DNA of 23,376 bases from contig NZ_JACHLI010000060.1 in NCBI RefSeq assembly GCF_014204515.1, positions 1 to 23,376 of the forward strand. Direction: 5' to 3'. The translations under genes were made by a program, and so were the position numbers. Each line of letters begins with the position of its first letter. Position 1 is the stretch's first letter. The notes beneath the pieces were generated by a model, which saw only the letters and a list, made by a program, of their open reading frames with translations, did no database searches and was not told the origin of the DNA. This document shows positions 8,503-15,401 of the stretch, in pieces. The stretch is from Pseudomonas nitroreducens. Its GTDB lineage: Bacteria > Pseudomonadota > Gammaproteobacteria > Pseudomonadales > Pseudomonadaceae.

Positions 8503-10365
8503 TTATAGCGTCTTGATTTCAGTCATCGGCGACAGCAGCTTGAATAGCTGCTCGACGTTGATCTTCACGCTGTCGCTGGCAAAGCCGTTGTCGCGGAATA
8601 CCACGCGCAGCGGTTTATGTTCAGCAATCTGTTTGACGAAGGCCTCGTCGATGCCCTTGTCAAAACAGGCAACCAGGGCGTTGCCGTCGACAAAGAACAC
8701 CTGCTTGCCGGCAATGGTCTCCTGGCTGATCGGCAACGCCAGATCCACGCCCCAGTCCAGCAGCACCTGGAACAGCAAGTCTTCGGGAGTGCGATCTTCG
8801 CGGATATTGTCGACTAGGCCGGAAAGCAGATCCTGGCTGACGGCATCAGGGGTGTAATAGACCTCCTTCATGTTTGATGTATCAACTTTCAGCACTCGGA
8901 AACCAATATCCACCTCATTCCCCTGAGAACTATCCAGAGCTATTTCCCTACCTGCTCTGCGCACTCTCTCCTTGGTAATTTCTGCAATTGTGGAGAATTT
9001 ATTATCATCCAGAGCCTCTGGCAGCTGAACAACAATAAACCTGCAAGGTTTTCCATTACAGCTCCGCTCCATAACTGCATGTGCAGTAGTGCCGCTCCCA
9101 GCAAAGAAGTCGAGCACTATGTCATCCGGATCGGAACATGAAATATCGATAATCCTACTCAACAGCTTAACTGGCTTTGGCGAGTCGAAAACATTCTTTC
9201 CATCGAAGAGATTTTTCAACTCCGTTGTTGCCGCCTGAGTATGCCCAGCCTCCTCTGAACTCCACACAGACCGAGGAACAACATTATCCATTTCAGATAG
9301 ATAAAGTTTTACACGAGGCGATGTTGACGTTCCATTTGCTCCCCAATAGAGCCGCCCTTCCTCTGCGAGCTTTTCGGTCACATCCCTTCCATACTTCCAA
9401 ACTGCAGTTTCTTTTGGATAGACATCCTCACCAGTATAAGGATTCTTAATAGGGTAAAATAAATTCGGCCTTTCACTTTTTGATTTATTGCAAGTATATG
9501 TGGCAGAATTCCATACCCCCTTAGGATCATTGTCAGGATTTTTATAATAAGACAGCTGATCCGAGGTTCTTTCAAGCTTATTTGGCCGCCAGCACTCTTT
9601 ATCTTTTGCATAGACAAAAATAATGTCGTGATCGGAGCTAAACCACTTCGCATCATTTGCCGGGGACACTCGCTTTTGCCAGGCAATCTGAGTCACAAAG
9701 TTTGCAGATCCAAATATTTCATCTAACATATGCTGGAGATTAGCAGCTTCATTGCTATCGATATTTACAAAAATAACACCATCTTCGCGCAATAGATTCC
9801 TAGCCAGCCTCAACCTCGGGTACATCATTGAAAGCCAATCCGAATGAAAGCGACCATTAGCCTCAGTATTCGCAACCAACCGCCCCTCAGCCGCATCGAT
9901 CTGATAGGACCTATCAAGATAACTCGCAAGATCCACCGAAAAATCATCATTATAAATGAAGTCCTTTCCGGTATTGTAAGGCGGATCTATATATACAAGC
10001 TTGACTCCCCCAAGGTAGGCCCCCTGAAGAAGTTTCAGGGCCTCTAGGTTATCGCCTTCAACAAATAGATTGCGCGTTTTGTCGAAAGAAACACTTTCAT
10101 CACGAACAGGCCGCAGTGTTTTAGCAGTCGGGGCATTAGCAGCAAGCAGGGAATCACGCTTCCCTGGCCAATTCAGCTGAAAGCGCTCCTGCTGCCCCTC
10201 AACGATATATTCGGAAAGCTCCTGCCTAAGCAGATCAAAATCGATAGCTTTTTTCAGCCCACTCTTGCTATCAACAGCCTCGGTCACGCAATTGGGGAAA
10301 ATCTGAGCCAGTTTCTCGATATTCGCCTCGACCAGATTGGGCGAATGCATTTTCAGCTTGTCCAT
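8503..10365 (-). CDS. mod: Type III DNA adenine methyltransferase, Mod subunit
   Basis: A 620-residue N6-adenine methyltransferase that supplies both methylation and site recognition for the type III complex. The catalytic motif DPPYNTG (127-133) comes before the AdoMet-binding motif DFFAGSG (419-425). This is the beta-class order typical of Mod proteins, with the target recognition domain between them (roughly 230-400). The C-terminal about 150 residues would contact Res. The ATG at 10365 is chosen because AAGGA lies 6-7 bases upstream; a GTG 17 codons earlier overlaps the DUF4391 stop and lacks such a site. The block from about 8,870 to 10,000 is much more AT-rich than both ends of the gene (21 G/C of 60 at 9421-9480), suggesting replacement of the recognition and catalytic core by recombination. 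The target site cannot be predicted. Confidence 0.92.
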   Translation of the reverse strand: MDKLKMHSPNLVEANIEKLAQIFPNCVTEAVDSKSGLKKAIDFDLLRQELSEYIVEGQQERFQLNWPGKRDSLLAANAPTAKTLRPVRDESVSFDKTRNLFVEGDNLEALKLLQGAYLGGVKLVYIDPPYNTGKDFIYNDDFSVDLASYLDRSYQIDAAEGRLVANTEANGRFHSDWLSMMYPRLRLARNLLREDGVIFVNIDSNEAANLQHMLDEIFGSANFVTQIAWQKRVSPANDAKWFSSDHDIIFVYAKDKECWRPNKLERTSDQLSYYKNPDNDPKGVWNSATYTCNKSKSERPNLFYPIKNPYTGEDVYPKETAVWKYGRDVTEKLAEEGRLYWGANGTSTSPRVKLYLSEMDNVVPRSVWSSEEAGHTQAATTELKNLFDGKNVFDSPKPVKLLSRIIDISCSDPDDIVLDFFAGSGTTAHAVMERSCNGKPCRFIVVQLPEALDDNKFSTIAEITKERVRRAGREIALDSSQGNEVDIGFRVLKVDTSNMKEVYYTPDAVSQDLLSGLVDNIREDRTPEDLLFQVLLDWGVDLALPISQETIAGKQVFFVDGNALVACFDKGIDEAFVKQIAEHKPLRVVFRDNGFASDSVKINVEQLFKLLSPMTEIKTL

Positions 10366-10408
10366 GGGACGTCCTTTATCTTTTGAATTCTTGATAGCGA
10401 GTTGAGGC

Positions 10409-11083
10409 TTAAGCACTCAGCACGTCAATTTCGTGTTTTAGCTCCCGCAATTGGGCATTGAGCGCCACCTTGCGATTGAACTGTTTCTCTTTATGCAGGC
10501 GAGCCTCCAGCTTCTTGTACTCGCCCTGCCGGCTGCGCAGCCGAGCCAGGCGCTCTAGCTGCTCGGGCAGGCTTTCGCCGGCTCGGGCGGCCTGGGGCAG
10601 CAGACTGCGCAGCAGCTGTTCGTAAAGGCCTTGCAGGTCCAGCGCCACGGGCAAAGACTGTCGTTCAATCGTATCCGCCAGCCAGGGACCAGCAAGATAG
10701 TCATCGAGCACCCACTTCCCCACCTCGGCCTGGCTGGGCCGCTTGAAGGCAGCAACCATGCATGCCTGCTGGCCTCGGTGCAGCTGAAAAATGATCGGCA
10801 GGGGTATGGCTCTATCAATCGCACGCAAGACTTCGTCATCCAGCTCAGCGCCTTTGAGTTCGATGTCGAAAACCTGAATCTCCGGCACCTCCGACCGAGC
10901 CGACAGGTTGAGGGTCTCCGGCGCCAGCTTGTAGGCCCAGGTTATTTGCTCGACCTGAGTTACAAACTTGTCGCGCAGCGCGCTGCCGATCTGGCCGTGC
11001 TCATAAATCTTGGTTTTCGGCACCGGACGGCCAACTCTGGCCTGGCCGGGAAACGCGAACAAGACTGGCGCGGGCCGAGTCAT
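10409..11083 (-). CDS. DUF4391 domain protein, accessory of the restriction gene cluster
   Basis: A 224-residue protein of the DUF4391 family, whose molecular role I do not know. The N-terminal about 150 residues are a compact alpha/beta region (for example PIIFQLHRGQQACMVAAFK near 95-115). The C-terminal about 60 residues are rich in Leu, Arg, Glu and Lys and read as a coiled coil, which suggests a partner-binding role. Its ATG overlaps the helicase TGA in an ATGA junction, so the two are probably translationally coupled; mod follows 43 bp later. DUF4391 genes commonly stand beside a SNF2 helicase and a DNA methyltransferase, so it probably belongs to that complex. No catalytic motif is apparent. 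Confidence 0.8.
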   Translation of the reverse strand: MTRPAPVLFAFPGQARVGRPVPKTKIYEHGQIGSALRDKFVTQVEQITWAYKLAPETLNLSARSEVPEIQVFDIELKGAELDDEVLRAIDRAIPLPIIFQLHRGQQACMVAAFKRPSQAEVGKWVLDDYLAGPWLADTIERQSLPVALDLQGLYEQLLRSLLPQAARAGESLPEQLERLARLRSRQGEYKKLEARLHKEKQFNRKVALNAQLRELKHEIDVLSA

Positions 11084-14000
11084 GCCACATCCTGAATGAC
11101 GATGAAGGTGATCAGCTCGAAGTCATCCAGTCCGGCAATGGTATCCACCAAGGCGGTGGTCTTACCGCCACTAAACAAGCTGTCGATGTCCTTTTCTTCC
11201 TTCACTTCGATCATCGAGTGAATGGCCTGATCGAGCAGGTTGGAATAGGCCTGCATATCGCGGCCATCGTTCGTGATTTGGTTGAAGCGCTGGTAGGCCT
11301 CTCTGATCGGCTGCCCCTGCCCTTTGCAGGCGGTGCGGGCCAGGTCCAGCAGGCGCTTGGCCTCGCTGTAGTCGCTGATTACTCGCCCATGGTTGTCGAT
11401 GTAGATCAGATAGTGGGGATAGAGGCGGTTATGCTGGTTGATGTCTACTCCATGGTTGCGATTACGCAGGGTGAAGATCACACCCGGAAGCAAGCCCAGT
11501 TCAGGCTGTGCCGGCACCACGGCATGCATGCCGTTGGGCAGATGGCTCAAGTCGCCGTGCTGTTTAATGTAGTTGAGCAGATCCATGCGGAAGTCGTTGA
11601 GGCCAAGGTCGGTGATGGAGACACCGGTCTTCAAGTCTTCCATCTCGATCACTTCATCCTGCAGACGGCGCAGCTGTTCCTTGCGGTAGGCCACGTCGTT
11701 GGCTTGAGCATTGAGCACGTTGTCATCGCCGGTCGCAGTGACGTCGGCGATCATCATGCGATTTTCCACCCGCTCCTTAAGATTGATGTACTCGTCCAAG
11801 CTGATATCCGGCCAGTAGTTGACCAGCTGAATACTGCTGTTCTGCGAGCCGATCCGATCCACCCGGCCAAAGCGCTGAATGATGCGTACCGGGTTCCAGT
11901 GGATGTCATAGTTGATCAGGTAGTCGCAGTCCTGCAGGTTCTGGCCCTCGGAAATACAATCGGTGCCGATGAGAATGTCGATCTCGCGCGGCTCGTCCGG
12001 ATAGATCGCCGCCTTCTCCTTGGAGCGTGGCGAGAACAGGGTTAGCAGCCCCTGGAAGTCATAGCTCTGCCGGCTGCCCTGCATGGTGCCAAGGGTGGAT
12101 TTCGGCGCGTCGCTGCCGGTGACCTTGCCCGTGTGCACCTGGTAGTTTCGCTGCAGGTAATCAGCCAAGTTGTCGTACAGGTAGTTAGCGGTATCGGCGA
12201 AGGCAGTGAAGATCAGCACCTTCTTGTTGCCGGGATTGATCGGCGAGGCGATTTTGCTGGCGATCTGAGTTTTCAAGTGTTGCAGCTTGGCATCGTCGGC
12301 CGGGGTGACCTTGGACATTTCGCCTAACAGCTCGTCAATGAACAGCAAATCGGCCTGCAGATCCTGCTCCCATGAGGGCAGGTCCATATCCTCCAGACTG
12401 ATCTGAATTTTTTTGCCAATGCTAATGTCGCCAGGCATCGGCCAGCTGTCCTCATCGAAGTCTGCCTCTTCAAAGGCCGCAGTGACGTCGGCAAAACCTG
12501 TTGACTGGCCGGTTTTGTTGAACTGGGCAATCTTATCCAGGGCACTGCGATGGCTGGCCTGCAGATTTTGCAGGGTTAGACGGAAAGCTTCCACCGAGCT
12601 CTCCAAACGCTTGAGCAAATTGGTGGTCATCAACGCCTGCAGGCTCTTCTCCCGGTCAACCTGCTTGAGCTTGCCTCGCCCACCTTCCACCTGGGTGTCG
12701 TACTGCTCCTCATACTTCCTCAGGCGGCTGGGCAGGATGTAGCTCACCGGCGCATATACGGCAAGCTTGAGCAACGACAGGTGATTGAATATCTCGTTGA
12801 AGCCAATGACATCGTCGCGCTGAGTCAGCGGGCAATGGAATGACATCGGCTTGCGGCGCTCCGGGAAACGGCCAATGTCGGCAGTGTTGTAGAAGGTTTC
12901 GATGTGTCGACGAGAGCGAGCAATGGTGACGCTGTCCAGCAGCTCGAAGAAGTCGAAATCCAGGCTGTTAAGAATGGCCGCCGCCGTGCGCTTTTCCGGC
13001 GGCAGATTGGCCCAAGCGTTGAACGCCGCCTGAGCGCGGCGAAATATGCTGTCGATGTCTTTCTCGGTACGCAGCTTGTCATTGAGGTTGTCGCTGTCAC
13101 CCTCGTAGGCCAACGCCAGCTGGTTACGCAAATCGCTGAAACGATTGTTAACCGGAGTCGCCGAGAGCATCAGCACCTTGGTCTTCACGCCCTGACGGAT
13201 GACCTGATTCATCAGCCGCTGGTAACGGGTTTCCTTATCCTTGTAGAGATCGTTGTTGCGGAAGTTATGCGACTCGTCGATCACTACCAGGTCGTAGTTG
13301 CCCCAGTTGACCCGATCCAGCGGCATACCCAGCGAGGTGCCGCGGCTGCGGCTCAGGTCGGTGTGACACAGCACGTCGTATGCAAAGCGATCCTTGGCGA
13401 GGATATTTGTCTTCAGGTTCTGGTTGTAGGTGAGCCAGTTGTCGGCCAGCTTCTTCGGGCAGAGCACCAGGACGGACTTGTTGCGCAGCTCGTAGTACTT
13501 GATCACCGCCAACGCGGTAAAGGTCTTACCCAGGCCTACGCTATCGGCAAGGATGCAACCGCTGTAGGTTTCCAGCTTGTTGATCAGGCCGGTGGCCGCA
13601 TCGCGCTGGAAGTTGAAGAGCTTGTTCCAGATCACCGTATCCTGATAGCCGGTGCGATCGTTGGGTAGCACGTCCTCGCTCACATCCTCCAGGAACTCAC
13701 GAAAGATGTTGTAGAGCATTAGGAAGTAGATACGCTCGGGGGCATTCTCCTGATACACCGAGGCAATGTGATCACAGAGCCGAGCGGTGACGTCTTCCAG
13801 CTTTTCCTGGTCGTTCCAGATCTGCTCGAACAGATTGAGAAACATGCCCGTGTGGGCTGGCTCATCGAAGCGGGTGACGATGTTGGAAAGTGCGTTACCC
13901 TTCTGGTAACCCAAGTCGACCGCCGTAAACCCTTGCACCGGCATGTAGACGGACTCCGAGCTTGGCGCACGCACCCCAATGAATGGCTGCATGGGTGCCT

Positions 14001-14370
14001 GGCCACGGTTGGAGCGGAAAGTAGCCTTGCGACGGATCCAGTCGGCACACTCCCTGGCAATGGCTTTCTGGGTAAGCTTGTTCTTCAGTAGGATCTCGAA
14101 CTCGCTTCCGGTCAGACTACGCTCACGCTCGGCCTTGGGAATGTGGAACTCGCGCTGTTCCTTCTTCAGCTTGTCCGTCGCCTCGTTGGGCACAAAGGTC
14201 GGCGAGGTGAAGATGAACTCCAGGGAGTCGATGCTCTCAAGCTCTCGCTTGAGCGCCACATAAGCGTATATAGAGAAGCAGGACGCTGCGATCTTCAACT
14301 TGGCGCCAGGCTTGAGCGTACCTTTGAGGCTCTCACCCAGCAGCGAATTGATGTTGTCGATCAGCTCCAT
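11080..14370 (-). CDS. SNF2/HepA-type DEAD-like helicase with degenerate phospholipase-D-like N-terminus
   Basis: A 1,096-residue ATP-dependent DNA translocase. Residues about 20-190 resemble the PLD-like domain often fused to such helicases (KLKIAASCFSIYAYVALK near 24-41; VQGFTAVDLG...FEQIW near 145-185). However, the HxK catalytic signature expected between these blocks is absent. The helicase core shows the Q-like FNFQRDA at 252-258, Walker A DSVGLGKT at 276-283, DESH at 365-368, SAT at 403-405, ISEGQNLQ near 805-812 and QRFGRVDRIG at 832-841. A long insert (about 440-700) lies between the two RecA domains. The ATG at 14370 follows GGGGAG at good spacing. It is the first gene of the run and overlaps DUF4391 by 4 bp. 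It may act like the translocases of other multi-subunit restriction systems, but the function is inferred. This is not a DISARM locus, because the DrmA and DrmB partners are absent. Confidence 0.85.
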   Translation of the reverse strand: MELIDNINSLLGESLKGTLKPGAKLKIAASCFSIYAYVALKRELESIDSLEFIFTSPTFVPNEATDKLKKEQREFHIPKAERERSLTGSEFEILLKNKLTQKAIARECADWIRRKATFRSNRGQAPMQPFIGVRAPSSESVYMPVQGFTAVDLGYQKGNALSNIVTRFDEPAHTGMFLNLFEQIWNDQEKLEDVTARLCDHIASVYQENAPERIYFLMLYNIFREFLEDVSEDVLPNDRTGYQDTVIWNKLFNFQRDAATGLINKLETYSGCILADSVGLGKTFTALAVIKYYELRNKSVLVLCPKKLADNWLTYNQNLKTNILAKDRFAYDVLCHTDLSRSRGTSLGMPLDRVNWGNYDLVVIDESHNFRNNDLYKDKETRYQRLMNQVIRQGVKTKVLMLSATPVNNRFSDLRNQLALAYEGDSDNLNDKLRTEKDIDSIFRRAQAAFNAWANLPPEKRTAAAILNSLDFDFFELLDSVTIARSRRHIETFYNTADIGRFPERRKPMSFHCPLTQRDDVIGFNEIFNHLSLLKLAVYAPVSYILPSRLRKYEEQYDTQVEGGRGKLKQVDREKSLQALMTTNLLKRLESSVEAFRLTLQNLQASHRSALDKIAQFNKTGQSTGFADVTAAFEEADFDEDSWPMPGDISIGKKIQISLEDMDLPSWEQDLQADLLFIDELLGEMSKVTPADDAKLQHLKTQIASKIASPINPGNKKVLIFTAFADTANYLYDNLADYLQRNYQVHTGKVTGSDAPKSTLGTMQGSRQSYDFQGLLTLFSPRSKEKAAIYPDEPREIDILIGTDCISEGQNLQDCDYLINYDIHWNPVRIIQRFGRVDRIGSQNSSIQLVNYWPDISLDEYINLKERVENRMMIADVTATGDDNVLNAQANDVAYRKEQLRRLQDEVIEMEDLKTGVSITDLGLNDFRMDLLNYIKQHGDLSHLPNGMHAVVPAQPELGLLPGVIFTLRNRNHGVDINQHNRLYPHYLIYIDNHGRVISDYSEAKRLLDLARTACKGQGQPIREAYQRFNQITNDGRDMQAYSNLLDQAIHSMIEVKEEKDIDSLFSGGKTTALVDTIAGLDDFELITFIVIQDVA

Positions 14371-14393
14371 GAGACACTCCCCTGCCCTTGTTG

Positions 14394-14432
14394 ATCAGCG
14401 CTGCCAAACGCGCACCTACGCAAGACGCTGAT
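14394..14432 (-). promoter_or_regulatory. Inverted repeat in the leader of the helicase operon
   Basis: The arms ATCAGCG (14394-14400) and CGCTGAT (14426-14432) are perfect 7-bp inverted repeats, 25 bp apart and 24 bp upstream of the helicase ATG. They could be a binding site for a dimeric regulator or a leader hairpin. No sigma-70 promoter with both hexamers is evident between here and the tRNA gene. Chance occurrence cannot be excluded. Confidence 0.25.
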
Positions 14433-14485
14433 AGCAATCCGCCTACCCGGTCGATCCTAATCCCCCACCGCTTTCAAGCCAATCT

Positions 14486-14509
14486 CAATTGGCAACCAAT
14501 TGGCAACCA
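14486..14509. repeat. Tandem 11-bp direct repeat next to the tRNA-Pro insertion site
   Basis: CAATTGGCAAC occurs twice head to tail (14486-14496 and 14497-14507), followed by the first two bases of a third copy. It lies about 90-110 bp from the 3' end of tRNA-Pro, on the island side. Short tandem repeats of TTGGCACC/TTGGCAACC type are common as arm-type integrase sites at the ends of elements inserted in tRNA genes. This assignment is therefore plausible but inferred, as no integrase is present here. Confidence 0.5.
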
Positions 14510-14551
14510 GAACGGCTATTTTTAGATCAGCCATGAAAAACACCGGGCATA

Positions 14552-14587
14552 AAAAAATCCAGTCACCGCTAAGTGACTGGATTTTTT
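14552..14587 (-). terminator. Rho-independent terminator after tRNA-Pro (likely bidirectional)
   Basis: A perfect 15-bp inverted repeat, AAAAAATCCAGTCAC / GTGACTGGATTTTTT, with a 6-base loop (14567-14572), 10 bp downstream of the tRNA 3' end. Because the stem ends in A/T runs on both sides, it yields a U-tract in both directions. It can end the tRNA transcript and also block read-through from the island toward the tRNA. It marks the boundary between the housekeeping cluster and the island. Confidence 0.9.
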
Positions 14588-14596
14588 AGGGTTTTT

Positions 14597-14674
<78 letters not shown>

Positions 14675-14707
14675 CGTTGCTTCCAAGTTCCCTCAGAAGC
14701 GGATCGC

Positions 14708-14736
14708 ACTATACCCCAAGCATTTGCTTTGGAGAA
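14708..14736 (-). promoter_or_regulatory. Probable promoter of tRNA-Pro
   Basis: On the minus strand TATAGT (14708-14713) is one base from the TATAAT consensus and would place the transcript start about 28 nt before the tRNA 5' end. The matching -35 position at 17-bp spacing (14731-14736, TTCTCC) is weak. The site sits in the 85-bp gap after the MerR-type gene, whose transcript may also read through. Confidence 0.4.
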
Positions 14737-14758
14737 GTGCTTTTTTCATTTTTTTCAG

Positions 14759-15115
14759 TTACTTGCGCAGCACATGCAGCACGTCTTCCAATTCGGCGAT
14801 CATCTGCCGGATCAGTTGCTTGTACTGAGTGGCGTCCTCGCGGGCTTCGTCGCCGGTGAGGCGCTGGCGAGCGCCGCCGATGGTGAAGCCCTGATCGTAG
14901 AGCAGCGCACGGATCTGGCGAATCATGAGGACGTCCTGGCGCTGGTAGTAGCGCCGGTTGCCTCTTCGCTTGACCGGGTTGAGTTGCGGGAACTCCTGTT
15001 CCCAGTACCGCAGCACGTGCGGTTTCACCGCGCAAAGATCGCTGACTTCACCGATGGTGAAATAGCGCTTGCCCGGGATGGGGGGCAACTCGTCGTTATG
15101 ACTTGGTTCCAGCAT
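14759..15115 (-). CDS. MerR-family transcriptional regulator (PA2737-like)
   Basis: A 118-residue DNA-binding protein with a MerR-type winged helix-turn-helix: YFTIGEVSDLCAVKPHVLRYWEQEF near 20-45, then the wing with RRGNRRYYQRQD near 53-64, and a C-terminal dimerisation helix (YKQLIRQMIAELEDVLHVLRK). There are no effector-binding cysteines of the metal-sensing type. The ATG at 15115 is preferred over a TTG three codons earlier because AGGG lies 9 bases upstream and related Pseudomonas proteins begin MLEPSHND. The gene overlaps the ihfA 3' end by about 20 bp, so it is co-transcribed with ihfA. Its regulatory target is unknown to me. Confidence 0.88.
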   Translation of the reverse strand: MLEPSHNDELPPIPGKRYFTIGEVSDLCAVKPHVLRYWEQEFPQLNPVKRRGNRRYYQRQDVLMIRQIRALLYDQGFTIGGARQRLTGDEAREDATQYKQLIRQMIAELEDVLHVLRK

Positions 15116-15398
15116 AAGCTTCAACCCTGGCCTTCAGTTTCTGCCCTGGACGAAAGGTGACGACGCGCCGGGCTGTGATCGGGATTTCCTCTCCCGTCTT
15201 CGGGTTGCGTCCGGGACGCTGGCGCTTGTCGCGCAGGTCGAAGTTGCCGAAACCCGACAACTTCACCTGTTCGTTATGCTCCAGCGCCTGGCGGATCTCT
15301 TCGAAGAAGAGCTCCACCAGTTCCTTGGCTTCCCGCTTATTCAGGCCCAGCTCTTCGTACAGACGTTCAGCAATTTCAGCTTTCGTCAGAGCCCCCAT
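15096..15398 (-). CDS. ihfA: Integration host factor alpha subunit
   Basis: A 100-residue HU/IHF-family nucleoid protein that forms a heterodimer with IhfB and bends DNA sharply at specific sites. It acts in site-specific recombination, replication and sigma-54 promoter activation. It shows the family core KLSGFGNFDLRDK and the beta-arm RPGRNPKTGEEIPI, whose proline intercalates into DNA, followed by RVVTFRPGQKLK. The start codon follows AAGGA at 8-base spacing. That ribosome-binding site overlaps the pheT stop (TAAGGA), so translation is likely coupled to pheT. Length is as expected. Also called himA in older literature. Confidence 0.97.
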   Translation of the reverse strand: MGALTKAEIAERLYEELGLNKREAKELVELFFEEIRQALEHNEQVKLSGFGNFDLRDKRQRPGRNPKTGEEIPITARRVVTFRPGQKLKARVEAYAGTKS

Positions 15399-15401
15399 AC
15401 G

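Larger units (their letters stand above)
96..14596. mobile_element. Genomic island (restriction cargo) at the 3' end of tRNA-Pro
   Basis: Everything between the insertion sequence and tRNA-Pro is accessory: restriction, helicase and CoiA-like genes of uneven base composition next to an otherwise standard Pseudomonas housekeeping block. The 3' end of the tRNA gene faces the island, as in tyrosine-integrase insertions, and this tRNA-Pro/ihfA position is a known plastic region in P. aeruginosa. I searched by eye for a second copy of the tRNA 3' end and for an integrase and found neither. The left boundary shown is just the start of non-IS sequence; the true end lies beyond the window. Confidence 0.55.

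Noticed and set aside
11080..14370. DISARM or BREX assignment for the helicase-methyltransferase cluster
   Set aside because: No DrmA, DrmB, PglZ, BrxC or BrxL-like gene is present, and Mod/Res are clearly of type III architecture.
1..14590. A second copy of the tRNA-Pro 3' end (distal attachment site)
   Set aside because: No stretch matching the T-arm or acceptor end was found by eye. It is probably outside the window.
14714..14758. A plus-strand terminator-like stem (AAGCA/TGCTT) followed by T-runs between tRNA-Pro and the MerR-type gene
   Set aside because: The stem is only 5 bp with a long loop, and no plus-strand gene leads into it.
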